A stretch of 64,000 bases of DNA from Homarus americanus (GCF_018991925.1 NW_024725489.1:4268738-4332737), one strand, 5' to 3'; counted from the stretch's first letter, positions 11,533 through 24,467 are shown. The notes: a model not told the origin generated them from the sequence alone. Made by a program: numbers and translations.

Positions 11533-12090
11533 ATGATATATCTCTGTTAGCCGGAACAATTGGTGCAGAGCACTTCCGGGAATGAGAGATTTCATGGTAA
11601 CGAGATGACTCTCAAAGCTGGAAAAAAAAATCCGTCATTTCCAGAATTTTTTGGAATTTTTCGGGTAATGGATAAATGTTCTTGGAAGTTCCAGAAATTG
11701 CAAATTACGTCATCTCTCGAACCCCGAAAAATATCCCCCATCAGAATTTTCCGAGTAATGGAAAAATTTTCTCAGAAGTTCCAGAAATTGCCCTACAATC
11801 TCTCGAACCCGGAAAAATATCCCTCATCTCCGGAATTTTCGGGGCGCCCAAAATTTTTATTTGAATTTCCGGAAAATGCGCCTGATTTTCATCTTTCATA
11901 CATGAAAAAAAAACTTGCCCATCCCCGGAATTTTCCGGGTATTGGGAAAATTTTCTTGGAATTTTCCGGAAAATGTGCCACTCGGAAAATCGTTCCCAAA
12001 GCTGTAATTTTCCGGAAAATTCTGGCTTTGGGAACTGTTTTCTGAGAAAATTTAAATTCTGGTTTTCGGAAAGTTCCGGGTTTGAGCGAT
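11533..12090. repeat. TTCCGGAA-rich palindromic DNA-element relic
   Basis: Dense, alternately oriented TTTTCCGGAAAAT-like words repeat throughout. The left end (TAGCCGGAACAATTGGTGCAG) recurs at about 17010 after CAGTGATATCCCAGT. Similar internal words occur at 15840-15900. These are probably a TIR and interior of a Tigger-like or other TA-flanked element family. The 161-codon open frame here is made of the repeat and has no protein-like character. Confidence 0.5.
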
Positions 12091-13450
12091 TCTGTAATAT
12101 GTATGTAAATTCTTCAGAAAGAGCTTTTAAAATACCATGCCCGTCTTTGAAGTGATTTAGCCACCTGATAATAATGTCACAAGGCTCTTTGATACTCATT
12201 TGTTAATGAAATTGCTTGGCATTCTTTATGATCATTGGTCCTGAAAGAGGTTCACCCTCATTGGAATTCTGCTTAAACCTCTTGTACAGAACTGTCTAAC
12301 TTTGGAAACTTTAACTGTTTTACATTTTTATATCTTCAATTCCGTTGTTTCATTCTGTTTTGGTATAAAACTTCATAATCTGGTCTTAATTATCTTTAAA
12401 TTGTAGATTGTGCATGTTCCATCCTTGTACTCCTTCTCAAGCTTCCATTGTTTCACCTGCCTTAACATGACATAATATTTCCATTTTCTTGTTGTCTGTT
12501 GGAGTAACTCGTCCATGTTTTGCACTATTTGATGCTGGGTAATTTAATGATAGTGTTTGGAAGACATTGTTACCACTGAGGCGCAAAACACAACAATTAA
12601 AGCACAAGAGTAATGCAAGCTGGCCAGTGTCAACAAGTGAACTGAGCGCCAACCAGGAAGTGAGGAACGTAACGGGAATGACCAAAGATAACCCATCTTC
12701 TCGGTCGTGCCAAGCATAGGTAGAGGGCCGCACCCTTTCCCAAGAATGGTATTTCTATTAAATCGCTTACAGTATACACAAAATCGGTATTTTACTTTAT
12801 AAGGAAAGTAGAGGTTTGGTTATAAACAATAATTCCAGTAGTGTCTGCTGTCAGTTATTTTTTTTTTGTGTGTGCTAACATTAGTGTTTTACTAATCTTA
12901 ATTATGAATAGCATTCACCTTATGGTCTCTTGTAAAGTACCCAAATGAATTTGATGTGCAAGTGCCTATCTCAGCCAGATTTACAATTAGCATGTACACC
13001 AGAGCCTCAACATTCATGGGGAATAGGTTCCTGGGACGCTCACAAATGTAAAATTTTGCGACTAACATTCTTTAAAACTCTAGCTTTAGTATCATTCTTA
13101 AATTAGGGATTGTAGGCTAAAAAAATAATAACTAGAGCAAAAGGCTTTACTTTTGCCCGCTAAATACTGCACAGGTACGTACAGTTACTTTATACAGTTG
13201 TATTATACATTAAGAAAAAGAAATTAAATGAGAAAGCAAATGGATGTGGTGTAACATTAGGCAAGTCAAATGGATCGCAGTAGCTGCGATGCGTCATCCG
13301 AGGCCTGCCCCATACGTACTTGTATCACCACCACTGCACCATCAAAACACACATGAATGCACACCTGACATGCAACGCTATGAATGAAACATGCATATGT
13401 ACTGAATATTAGGTATTCCTTTCACAAACTTATGACTGAGAAGAATATAT
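12091..13450. other. Intron sequence, no gene recognised
   Basis: AT-rich. A stretch at 12980-13100 (CATGGGGAATAGGTTCCTGGGACG) looks like a relic repeat. No exon was recognised. Confidence 0.4.
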
Positions 13451-13451
13451 A

Positions 13452-13845
13452 TACACCTAGACCCCGACTTACGACTACGTGGACTTACGACCGCCTCAGA
13501 TATAGATAAAAAAAAAAAAAAATTTAAATGACACGCATTTTCTATACCGAAACGTTTCCAGTTAATGTAGTCTCCATGTATAATTAGAAAATTATGGGGG
13601 CCCCATGTGCATTCAGCTGACTACATTAAAGGTAAGTGCTCAGTCACACTGTAAACATTCCTTATTATTTATTACTTTCACTGTACTGTATCCATTCCTC
13701 ATTATTCATTACTTTTACTGTACTGTATTTCATTGTAGATTATTTATTTAAAAAAAAAATAATAATAATAATTTTTTTATCTATGTCGGACTTACGACCT
13801 GGATTTGGGTCCCTAACCCCGTCGTAAGTCGGGGTCTAGGTGTAT
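13452..13845. mobile_element. TA-flanked MITE, CACCTAGACCCCGACTTACG family
   Basis: The termini are near-perfect inverted repeats: CACCTAGACCCCGACTTACG at the left, and CCGTCGTAAGTCGGGGTCTAG then GTGTA at the right. The interior (about 13520-13720) is nearly identical to 30590-30720. There is no coding frame. Confidence 0.75.
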
Positions 13846-13984
13846 ACTGTAATTTTTTCCCTTTATAACTAGGAATGACTGAAATATTTAACTGAATTAT
13901 TTTGTAATTATTAAAAAAACAAAAATTACATCACTTATAATATTCTGAGATATGATGATGCAATCTCTGAATGGCATAACACAT

Positions 13985-14095
13985 GCAACCCACTCATTAG
14001 CCCCCCCTCCCCTCACTAATACCCCAACACCACCCACACACCCCCTCCAACACCACCCACACACCCCAACACCACCCACACACCCCCAACACGGG
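13985..14095. repeat. C/A-rich tandem repeat
   Basis: Repeated ACACCACCCACACACCCC units. From 14100 to 15290 only scattered repeat-like sequence is seen, for example around 14820-14960, and no exon. Confidence 0.75.
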
Positions 14096-15296
14096 ACTTA
14101 TAGAGCAAAGCATCCAGAGTGAGGGTAACGACTGCTGTGGTGCTGGTTTAGTGATTTGTTTTATAATATTATATTAAGTGTAGGTCTTACTGTATGACAT
14201 ATATTTGTGTGTGGTTAACTGATGCACAAATCCGTGACTGCATAGTGGCGGGTTAAAGATCAGCTGTTGAGGAGCGATTGGCAACACTTATTTCCACTTC
14301 ATATCTCTAATCACCCACACCTTTCTCACTCCATATTTTAAAATGTTATGTAATGTAATGTTGAAGGGATACAACTTTACTCATTAATATTTGCACTAAA
14401 TTTTGTGTGTAGGTATTAGCTGTTCAGTAGCATCTGGCAGTGCTGCAGGCACAGTGTTACTAGAGAAATTTATAGAAGCATCACCTCCTTGCCACTTACC
14501 ACAGTCTCTTTCACCACAACCACCACAGTCACCACCCCCACCACTACCTCTGTTATCACCACCTATATCATAACTTCTGTGATGCAAAGATGTATTAGCT
14601 TCACCCAGAGTAGAACTGTATGGTATCCACTCACTCCCTCCTTCCCACCCATCCACTGTGTCCCACACTCGTTAATCAAACGACTGTCATTCATGATGTA
14701 ACATTGTTTATTTGTTATTCATTAATTACTTAAGATACGGTACCGTAATAATGTGTGTTTATTAATACAGGTACCTGTACCCTTCTCATACGTCATTAGG
14801 AACTATCTCCATACAGCATTTTCTCGCTTTAATGAATTAATTTGAACCACCCCTTTCCATTAATTGAAATTTCTGCTAAATTGAACTTCTGTTATTTTTG
14901 CTCGATTTGGCGAACTAGTTTGTTTAATCAAGCATGATTCCATTAATTTCCGTGCCAAATGAGCTATTGTTCTGTAGTATATTCTCAGTCCCTTGTTTAC
15001 AGAGAGGTAACAGCTGACATCTCTCTCCCTAATAATGTTGTCAGCACTCACCATCTCTCAATCACCATTGTTGTCACTGCTCAAGAGGGTTGGTGCTTAC
15101 CGCAGGTACTTGAGCACTTAGTAAATAATATTGTAGAGTCTCCATATGCTCTGGTTTATTCACTGATCAGTTGTCTAAGTGAAAAAGTAGCAAAATCGAG
15201 CCATCATGTATCAATTAATTATAAAATAGAAATTATAGAGTAAAATGTTATATGAGAATGGTTTAGTAGTGCTGTTAATGTGTGTGCTGTTTAAGT

Positions 15297-15400
15297 GTCT
15301 TGGCATGTCACCTCACCTATTGTATCGTCACCTCACCTATTGTCTCGTCACCTCACCTATTGTCTCATCACCTCACCACCTGACTTGTCACCTCACCCTT
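15297..15400. repeat. ~20-bp tandem repeat
   Basis: Units of the form TATTGTCTCGTCACCTCACC repeat about four to five times with decay. 15640-15915 holds TTCCGGAA-rich relic sequence related to 11533-12090. Confidence 0.75.
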
Positions 15401-15944
15401 CGCCTTGTTAGCTCAGCTCGGATTTACGTTGATTTATTACTTTATTATTTTACTTTTTTAGTATTATATGTACATTTAAAAAAATAATTGTTTGCATAGT
15501 ACTGTAATTATAAATAGAGCTAGAACAAAAAAATCCAGTGCTACCCAAGCAGTTGGTCCTCCCACCCATGCACCAACCATGTGAGGATGTGGCTAAACAT
15601 GGTGCAATCTTTCATAATGCCACTGACCTATGTCCCCAGGCCCAGAGCAGAAAGGTTTGGAGTGATTTTCTCGCCATTTTATCAGATTTTCCAATAATTG
15701 TGTATTATTTCAAAATCGACACTTGCTCCCAGACCCGGAAATAAAAAATTGGACAGATTTTTCCAGATTTTATTTATTTTTTTAATTAAAAAAAATGCTC
15801 CTGATTTTCAACCTCAGAACTTGTTTTCAAACCTGGGATCAAGAGAATTTTCCGGAAAAATTCTAAGCAAATTTCAATTCCGGCTATTGGAGAGTTCCGG
15901 GGTTAATAGGGATTCCGACTGATGGAGTTATTACATATACTACA

Positions 15945-16977
15945 CAGTGGTCCCTCGGATAACGAACACAATTCGTTCCACAGAGTCGTTCGTAAACCGA
16001 ATCCATTACTTCAATGGGATATTGGGTAATTGGTTCCAGCTCACAGAAAAGTACATACAAAGTAAAGCCAAAAAATGCATAAAGTCAGAAACACTCCTAA
16101 AATTCCCCTAAATCGCCCTTAAATCACTTGAACTCTTAAATTACTACTGTAATGTGATACAGGTGATTAATTTTTATCTCTTGTGCAAAATATATGACGT
16201 TTATATTCAAATTATTCGCTGTCTTGCAAGGATTCCAGCAATACAAATTATATTCTCCTAACTTTAGTCTGTGAAATTATATAAGATAAAACTGTAAGTC
16301 TACTGTATAACCACCAAACCCTTGCTGGGAGGGGGGTGGGTGACAGTGACATGTTTGACAGTTGCGAAGGTCTAGTGAAGTATTTATTTGTTTATTTGTG
16401 TCATTTAGATTGAGTTTTTGTTTTTTGCTTATAAAATGCCATAGAAGTTACTGGGGAGAACATAATTTACATTGCTGGAATTATTATAAGATACTGTATT
16501 GATTAATTTGAATGTAAACATGCTATAGTTTCCACTAGACAAAAATTTTAGTACATTATTTTGATTATAATAAACAGTACAGCTTTGCTCTTAGGACAGT
16601 GTGTGCATGTAAATGAGTTTCAATAAATGAATAAAGTTACATATATTGAGCCAAAAATATTAGTTGAAAAACTTTATGTAGACAGAGCTTGGATGGCTAA
16701 ATTATAGAATGACCAATAATTTTAGTAAAAAAAATGCAAAAATATTCAAGAACACAACTTTCTTGATATTTACTCCACTGGAAACGAATGTAAACATAGA
16801 ACAGATAACTGTATTGGCGGATTGGCCGATCAGCTGATGCTCACAACAAAACGTGTTTGTCGTAAGGATTTCGTTGATCGAAGTTTTGTTCGTTAACCAA
16901 ATTGAAGATCCTTATGGGAGCTAATTCGTTAACCGAAATTTCGTTAATCGAACCGTTCATTAACCGAGGGACCACTG
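15945..16977. mobile_element. TA-flanked MITE, CAGTGGTCCCTCGG family, copy 1
   Basis: The left end is CAGTGGTCCCTCGGATAACG and the right end is CGAGGGACCACTG followed by TA. The sub-terminal sequence (ATTCGTTCCAC, GGGATATTGGGTAATTGGTT) is shared with three other copies in the window. It carries pieces of the fold-back family at about 16165-16275 and 16450-16530. No transposase was found. Confidence 0.8.
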
Positions 16978-16984
16978 TATACTG

Positions 16985-17060
16985 TACAGTACAGTGATAT
17001 CCCAGTTAGCCGGAACAATTGGTGCAGAGCACTTTTGGGAATGAGAGATTTCCAGGTACT
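16985..17060. repeat. Terminus of the TTCCGGAA element family
   Basis: CAGTGATATCCCAGTTAGCC followed by GGAACAATTGGTGCAG parallels 11540-11570. The remaining intron to 18098 has no recognised exon. 17700-17735 has a run of overlapping TACAG words. Confidence 0.5.
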
Positions 17061-18098
17061 GGGGAAAGTTTTCCAAGAGCCTAAACTACGCATCTCTTAT
17101 GGTCAGACACTCCCATTACATTTAGGTCGTGGTCACAAGTGAAAATATTTAAGGGTAGTGAAAAAGTGTATAAACTTTTATTCATAGCAACTTTTCTAAT
17201 TGTGTTAGTGAAAAAAATTTGGTACGATAATGATCCTGAATAAATTCTTTACAAGAATATTTGAATAAAATATCCTTAAACAAAATATTTTGACATGATA
17301 ATGTAATGGAGACAATTCTTTTATGAAAAAAAAATTAAGAAATATTAATACCGGTGTCTATAAATTCGGTTCTATTTGAGTTAGAAACACCATTTTTTTT
17401 TTACTGAGATAATACTGAATCTATATGATATGGGCATGTGAGGTGTGAATAGAGCTGTGTGTGACAGAAAGACTGGAATTTTCCTCCCTGTAATGTACTG
17501 GGGAAAATTTCCCCAAGAGTCTAAACTACACATGTTGCACGGACGGACACTAGAGCTGTATTTATTTATGCAAACACCACTGTACATGTACAATATAATA
17601 TAAGTAAATAAAATAACTTGTACTAGTACTTTACTGTATATATTGTATTCACCAACAGATGCTTTCATCTTGAGCTTACAATAGGCGTACCGGTACTGTC
17701 CACTCTGCTGAATGTACAGTACAGTACAGTACAGGGTATTTGTAACTGTAATCACCTTTCACATCTTAACACTTGTAATGGAGGTGGGGTAGGGGATTAG
17801 TGAATCATATTTTTGACCTGACCTGAAGATGTCTTGGATAAAGTTGAAACCTAAGGTGTTCCAATGTTTACCTTTTCTTGTACAGTACATCATTTACTTA
17901 AACGCTTAATGTATATCCATTAGGCCCCATTGGATTAGAATTTGCTATAGTTATTTGTTGGAACCTTATCCCATGGATTATGCATGATTTACTGCACAGT
18001 ATGTACTTCTGTAATCAGCACAACTAATGATAACATTGTAAAGAAGTTTTAGGAGTGATGTAATTTATATGTAATATTATTTACTTTTGGATCATTAG

Positions 18099-18215
18099 GA
18101 GAGAAGCGGTACCTGATGGGTGATGAACCAACTGAGGTGGACTGTGCTGTCTTTGGAATGTTATCACAGATTGTTTGGAACTCCCCAAACTCACCGTACC
18201 TCAAGATGATAGAAA
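18099..18215 (+). CDS. fax: Fax/FAXC homolog, penultimate exon
   Basis: This 117-nt exon lies between acceptor TTTTGGATCATTAG and donor GTGAGT. It begins with two bases completing a codon and ends in phase 1. It encodes EKRYLMGDEPTEVDCAVFG followed by MLSQIVWNSPNSPYLKMIE. The pattern of LMG then a short gap then T, VDCAVFG, Q and W is the most conserved C-terminal part of the Fax/FAXC family, where the vertebrate protein has a TLDATVFGHLAQ-type segment. Phase matches both alternative exons upstream and the last exon downstream, so the chain is self-consistent. Confidence 0.9.
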
Positions 18216-18284
18216 GTGAGTACTGTACTATACTAATGTCAGGATACATGAGAGATATGACTCATTTATGAACCGTTCTTAGGC

Positions 18285-18830
18285 AACTTGCAAGAGGGGT
18301 GTGGTAATTTATGCTAGACAGGACCTTAGAGCCAGCCAGGTGAGAGTGCAGGGGAAGGATACTTTTGAAGAATTGATGTGGTGTAAAATTAAATTGAAGA
18401 GGAGAGATTGACTTATTTTTGGATGTATCTACTGTACAGATCCCTAAACTAGCTTATTAAACCATGGGAACTTAAGAGCCTTAGTAGATAATATAACTGC
18501 ACTCGACTCTAGCCGCCACCTTCTCATGGGGGACCTCAGCTATGCCAACCAACTGGAGGAATGAAATTACACTAAATGACTCTTATGATATTGCTACTCT
18601 TTTTGTAGAAACTCTAAAACACACTTTTCTATTCCAACATGTGAAAGATCCTACTCACTATAGAGGGGTGCAGACACACAAATTGCTGGACCTCATCATA
18701 ACTAACAAGGTGGCCAAGTTGGAACTTCTAGCTCCCATTGGCACCATCCATCATGTGACATTATCCTTCAGATTTAACTGGTCTACCATTGAGACAGTGT
18801 TGTACTGTTCATTGCCTCACGCCCCAAAAT
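18285..18830 (+). mobile_element. LINE endonuclease-domain fragment in a Fax intron
   Basis: The plus strand encodes VVIYARQDLRASQVRVQGK, a break, then LMGDLSYANQLEE, then LLDLIITNKVAKLELLAP. These are the end of an apurinic-type LINE endonuclease domain. Frameshifts and a stop near 18410 show decay. It is related to 297-560 and probably to the LINE at 61.5-62.7 kb. Confidence 0.75.
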
Positions 18831-19111
18831 CACATTTTGAGTAGTATTCCCTAGGCCATGGGTTATTTAAGACGTCGTTCCCACCCTCTTCCTCCTGAAG
18901 GGAACGGGACACCACACAGAGTCCCCCACCGCCACCCTGTCCTGTGGAGTCAGTGACACGAGACTAAGTGTGCTAACCTAGGTTGTTATCCCCTTGCTGT
19001 CAATATAAACTTGTACTGTATAGAAGTAGTTTTTCAATTGTTCTCCAAAAGTTCATACTGGCCAGATAGGGTCTGCTTATCCAGATTCCTGCTCAAAGAG
19101 AATTGGCTATA

Positions 19112-19944
19112 CAGGGTCCCTTGGTTAACGAGCACAATTCGTTCCAGAAGGTTGCTCGTTAACCGAAAAATTCGTTAACCAAAACCATTGTTTCAATGGG
19201 TTTTTGGGTAATTGGTTCCAGCTCACCGAAAATTACATACAAACGAAAAATTAATGCAGTAAAGTACACTTACTTTGAGGTGTGCATGTCGAAGGCTCCT
19301 GGTTGATGATGATGATGATGATGATGGGAATTAGAAAGGGGGTGGAGGAGAAGGGAGAAGAGAAGGCATTGGGGTGGAAGAGAAGTCACCCCACACCGCC
19401 ATTTCACCCATAAAATTTTAGTTCACTTTGTGTAATTCAAGATTATTTCTTTAAATCAACACTGCACTGCGCTATATATTATCAATATGTAAAATATATT
19501 TCAAAATGACCAATAATATGACTGGAAACACAAAAAAAAGTGTTTATGTTGAAGAGCCTCAAACAAGATTTTCCTTCCTCTGAACTGGTAAACAAACTGA
19601 CGCCAAGCTTGGTGTGTTGAGTGACTGTTTGGCGCGCATAAAACTAGTTTCCTGTACTTCAATTATGTTCAATAATTGTTAAAATGACTAAAAAATTTAA
19701 TATAAATCTTTTAAAATGATTGAATTGTACAACCTTCTTGATATTTACTAAAATGGTAAGGAATTTAAGTCCTAGAACCGATTTCTGTATTGGCGGACTA
19801 ATACTACAGCTAGTTAGCAGGCAAAAACATGTTGAGGGGCGCTCGTAAGGAATTCATTAATCGAGGGATTGCTCGTTAACCGAAGTGAAGAATCTTCTGG
19901 AAGGTAATTCGTTAACCGAAATTTCGTTAACTGAGGGATCACTG
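19112..19944. mobile_element. CAGTGGTCCCTCGG-family MITE, copy 2
   Basis: The left end is CAGGGTCCCTTGGTTAACGA after TA; the right end is GTTAACTGAGGGATCACTG then TA. The interior shares TTGGGTAATTGGTTCCAGC, a (GAT)n tract and GTGTAATTCAAGATTATTT with the copies at 23604 and 30959. It lies in the last Fax intron. Confidence 0.8.
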
Positions 19945-20162
19945 TAATGCAAAGAGACCTAGCTGATGATTTGATAGTTGGAAACAGAAAATTTTATAGC
20001 TTATTACTGTTGTAAAATGTTTGACAAAATTCTTTTAACTTGGTGAAAAGAATTCTTCCAGATTTTCATATGAAATATTTTTATGATTTTTCATATACTG
20101 TAAATTTTACACATTGCATTCATGCATTAGGAACAAGATGTTAAAATGTTCTTTTCTTTCAG

Positions 20163-20263
20163 CTGAATTCACCAATCTTCAGGCCTACTGCCAACGTATC
20201 AAGGAAAGGTTCTGGCCTGATTGGAATGAGTGCCTTAAACCACCCCTTCCTAGATCCCAATAA
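20163..20263 (+). CDS. fax: Fax/FAXC homolog, terminal exon and stop
   Basis: The acceptor is TTCTTTTCTTTCAG, a strong polypyrimidine tract. The exon opens in phase 1 and reads EFTNLQAYCQRIKERFWP then DWNECLKPPLPRSQ and TAA at 20261-20263. The YCxRIxxxFWPxW motif is the C-terminal signature of Fax/FAXC (vertebrate YCERIRRKFWPEW-like). The protein ends soon after it, without the long acidic tail of the vertebrate form. The sequence from 20264 to about 21080 is probably 3' UTR. No AATAAA was noticed before about 21230. Confidence 0.9.
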
Positions 20264-21080
20264 TGAACTCCATCACATATTGTACCAATTATTTGAATTG
20301 CATTAGAACCTTAGATTCACTTTTTTTCTGTTTCAGGCTCTAGATATTTTGAAATTTTTGTATTTTTAAAACCTGTTTTACTTGTATTTAGCTGCAAATT
20401 TAAAGGTATTTCACAGCAACACTTGGAGTTTTGTATTCTTCTTGTACTCAGAGATATAACCAGTACTGTATATCAATCGATTGAGAAACATTGAGAAAGT
20501 GCATTAGAATAAGGGCTACCTGACTGGTGCCAGCATTCAGACACCTCACTTGTCAAGAGAGGCTAGAATTTTTTCATTTGTCCCCATTTTATAATACAGA
20601 ATGGCAGTTGGAGACTCAGTTTAGATGAATAAGCATCTCTATGGGTGCGACCCAGTCAAATGTACATATTTAAAATTAGCTGATGTTTGCTGTATTGGAG
20701 GTCACAGCCTTAAGCTAAGAATGCTGCAAGCATAGGAAACTGTCTGAAGTACAGTAACTTCTTTGGAAGGATAATTGTGAACTCATGGAAATGCTATTGG
20801 TAAACGATGTGGCAGCCCCAACCATGTAATCTGATAATTATGTCAAGGATAGATCAGAAGTTGAACAATTTCAGGTACATTCAGTATCCTGTGCATACCC
20901 CATGCCTTCTAATAGTGCCTAAATAAGAAAGTGTCTTGTCAGCTATGAAATTAACAACTGACAAAGTGGATGAATCTTAGAATATTTAACTTCATGTAGC
21001 CCTTTCGTATTAGGAAAAGATTAACATATAAGTTATACTTGCCACACCAAGCTCCAGTTCACCAAGTGCTTTGCACATGA
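20264..21080 (+). other. Probable Fax 3' UTR and downstream sequence
   Basis: Non-coding sequence after the Fax stop. It lacks the transposon ends that fill neighbouring regions. The true polyadenylation site was not identified. Confidence 0.4.
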
Positions 21081-21083
21081 TTA

Positions 21084-22600
21084 CTATATTTTACGGCATA
21101 TAAGACATCCCCCATTTTAGCAGGGACTATTTAGGAAAAAACTTCTGTGTGGATTTTCCTCCTGTAGCCATAGTTTTCTTAAAATAATATAAACAGTACC
21201 AGTAAATGTGAGGAATAATTAAAAATAATACCAATAAATAAGTTAAAAAAAAATACTGTATTGCCAAACCAGTAAATAAAAGCCGATTGAAAGTTTAACA
21301 CAGTTGCCATTTGCATATACCGGTACTCCCTTGTTCACCATAGCAACACAGATGCCACCTCCACCGATTCCCTAGCAACGCTCCCCCCACATGTCCTGCC
21401 TCCTACCGCTCCCCCACTAAGCCAACTAACTCGTGTGCAAAGAAATGTATTCACTTTATGTTTTTGCCCTTAGGACAATTATTTATTTTTATTTTTTCCC
21501 AATATATACGTAGAATGGTGCGAATATGTAAATTAGCAAAAATGCAAATACTGTATGTAAATGAGTAAAAATAAATGAAGAAAGTTATGTATATTCTACC
21601 TAAAAATATGAGATGAAAAAAAAAACATACCTCACAGCTTGACCTGTTCTAGGCCTTTTTAACTGCTGATTCCGTCTGGGTTATCGAGACCGGAACATGT
21701 ATATTATACAGTATAGGGTTTTAGTAGCGAAACCCAATTGTCTGTTATCCATTTATTCAGGAACTATCTAGGATACAGTTCCAAGTGTATATCACCGTAA
21801 CTTATCACTGTAGCTATGAGTGTTAAGAGGAGGACGGAGGCTATGTTAAATAGTCCTGCTAAATACGTCCGGTCGGTGTGAGGGGTTGAGTAACAATGCC
21901 AGAGGGTGCCGGCCTTTTTATGCTGACCTTAGCAGTCACTGGGCCGCGCCTCAAGGAACTTGCCCATCACGTGATATGATCATGTCACTTCATAGCCAGT
22001 GGAAAGTTATAGGGGGTGATATGATTATATGAACACAATGTACTGCCCTGACATTTATATAAAGACTAAGGGGCTGATACAGGCCCAGTAGCCAGGTGGT
22101 TACAGTGGGGAGTCTAACTTGGCTACAATGCTGCCAGTGATGTTAACAGATGCAAATGTGAAAAGAAAGTTATCTGTAAATCTTCATTTGTATCAGGTAT
22201 TTGTAGATTTAAAGGAAATGTTGCAGGTATGGCATTAATAGATTGTAATACCTGTATAGTTCAGAAATGGTTACTGATTAGCTACCTCTGAAGAGATGGA
22301 TGTCTGCCGTCCGGACATTAATTGTCTTGGGGTATCATCATCGGTACAGTAGTTATAAATTGAGCATTTATATTTACAATAATTATTATTCTAATTAAAA
22401 ATAATAATGATAATCTGTTTTAGTAAGCAATACTATATTTTTAATTCTGGAGTTGGGTTAGGTAGAAATTATCCTACTGGAGACAGCAACTGGGGATTCA
22501 TTAGCTTATGGGAGACCTCAGCTTCACATATAGGATGCAGGCTGATTTTTTGAGTTGGTTTAAAAAAAAAAAAGTGCTTCTTATATGCCGTAAAATACAG
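21084..22600. mobile_element. DNA element with TATTTTACGGCATATAAG termini
   Basis: The left end has ATATTTTACGGCATATAAG. The right end carries its reverse complement (CTTATATGCCGTAAAATACAG). There is no transposase frame in about 1.5 kb; the interior contains ordinary-looking AT-rich sequence. Boundaries are good to a few bases only. Confidence 0.55.
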
Positions 22601-22730
22601 TACAGTATCATGATTTCAAAGCCTTTTATGTAGTACTGCAGTAATGAATTTTCTCTTTAAATTAAAGATGTAAATAGTATCTCCTTTATTGTAATGAGTT
22701 TAATTTCATCCCTCTAAGTGATATAAAGTA

Positions 22731-23359
22731 CAGTGAACCCTCACTTTACGCTGTCAATTGAACCCATGGCGGCCCGCGTAAAGTGAGAAATGCGTAAAGT
22801 GAACAACATAACATATGGGATTAATTGAAATAGAGACCGGGCCGACCCCCAAACTCCACTTTTTCAGACACAATACCTATGTTGTACTAAAAATAACTTC
22901 TTAATTTTATGATGGTATGCACACACAATTAATAATTAAGAGAAATATCAATAATATTAGGTTTTTTAACACTTACATTAGTAGAAAAGATGGCTGGGCA
23001 CACGGGGATGGGGGGTTGGTTCCGAGGCAGAGGGCAGATAATTGGCCCTCACCTGTATCAATTGTATCACTATCCACCACAGAGGCTTGCAGGGCCTCTT
23101 TGTCAAACCCCTCAAAGTCCATACAAGTCCATATCTTCACTATCATTATCACTATCACTGACTTGGGCCGGCTGTGGTGGGTGGCGGGTGAAGAACTCGG
23201 TAATGTTTTGATGACTGGGCGACCTTGTGCGCACCCTGCTCGCGCTGCTCTCCGCATAAAAGGGTACACACCGCGGAAAGTGAGCATTCCGTGTTCGGCA
23301 GGGTACAGCGTAAACGTGGAAACGCGTAAAGTGGGACCGCGTAAAGCGAGGGTTCACTG
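22731..23359. mobile_element. TA-flanked MITE, CAGTGAACCCTCACTTTACGC family
   Basis: The left end CAGTGAACCCTCACTTTACG is preceded by TA (22729-22730). The right end CGTAAAGCGAGGGTTCACTG is followed by TA (23360-23361). Sub-terminal CGCGTAAAGTG words repeat. Its 629 bp hold overlapping open frames on both strands that do not resemble known proteins. Confidence 0.8.
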
Positions 23360-23603
23360 TAGTGAAATCAATGGGTAAACTCTGTCTTTGAAAAATAACA
23401 ATTTCTCGGTATATTATTCATAATTCAATCAATCAAAGTGGTATCCTCATATCTGAAGGTTAGTACAGTATTCAATGCTCACCACCCCAAATGTTTTCAA
23501 GCTATTTTATCTTCATTTAATTTTATTTATCATACCACCGCTTATCATCTTTGTAGCCATTCAGATGGTTTGTTTATTCTTTATTACTTTATCATGACCT
23601 ATA

Positions 23604-24467
23604 CAGTGGTCCCTAGGTTAACGAACACAATTTGTACCAGAGGGTCGTTCGTTAGCCGAAAATTTCATTAACCGAATCCATTGTTTCAATGGGATATTGG
23701 GTAATTGGTTCCAGCACACCGAAAAGTACATACAAAGTAAAAAAAAATTGCAGTAAAGTACACTTACATTGAGGTGTGTATGTAGAAGGTTCCTGGTTGA
23801 TGATGATGATGGGAATTAGAAGTGGGGTGGAGGAGAAGGGAGAAGAGAAGGAAGTGGGGATGGAGGAGAAATCACCTTTCAGGGGACCCATGCTTGATGC
23901 CGTCATTTCACCAATAAAATTTTAAGTTCACTAGGTGTAATTCAAGATTATTTTATTAAAATGAACACTGCACTGCACTATACATTATCAATATGTTAAC
24001 TAAATTTCAGAATGACCAATAATTTCAATGCAAAAACATTCAAGACTCTAACAAAATAGGTGCTCACTCCACTGTCAACAAAGCCAAACTGACGCCTGTT
24101 GGCTGAGTCAAGCTGCTGATGGGCGCACAGAAAACGAGTTCCCTGTACTGTAGATATCAATATTTTAACTAAATTTTAAAATGACTAATGCAGTACTGTA
24201 ATTGTAATATAAATAATGCAAAAATATTAAAGAGCACAACTTTCTTGATATTTACTCCACTGGAAATGAATGTAAACATAGAACAGATTACTGAATTGGC
24301 AGACTAGCCCATCAGCTGATCAACTGATGCTCGCAACAAAACGTGTTGTTCGTAAGGATTTCGTTAATTGAAGTTTTGTTTGTTAACCGAATTGAAGATC
24401 CTTATGGGAGGTATTTCGTTAACCGAAATTTTGTTAATCGAACCGTTCGTTAACCGAGGGACCACTG
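23604..24467. mobile_element. CAGTGGTCCCTCGG-family MITE, copy 3
   Basis: The left end CAGTGGTCCCTAGGTTAACG is preceded by TA (23602-23603). The right end CGTTAACCGAGGGACCACTG is followed by TA (24468-24469). The interior carries (GAT)n, GTGTAATTCAAGATTATT and ATCAGCTGATC words shared with the other copies. Confidence 0.85.

Noticed and set aside
11560..12045. 161-codon frame rich in Phe/Pro/Lys
   Set aside because: Built from TTCCGGAA repeats; begins at a TTG inside the element's terminus.
22917..23378. 153-codon plus-strand frame
   Set aside because: Lies almost entirely within a TA-flanked MITE and overlaps equally long frames on the other strand; no protein family seen.
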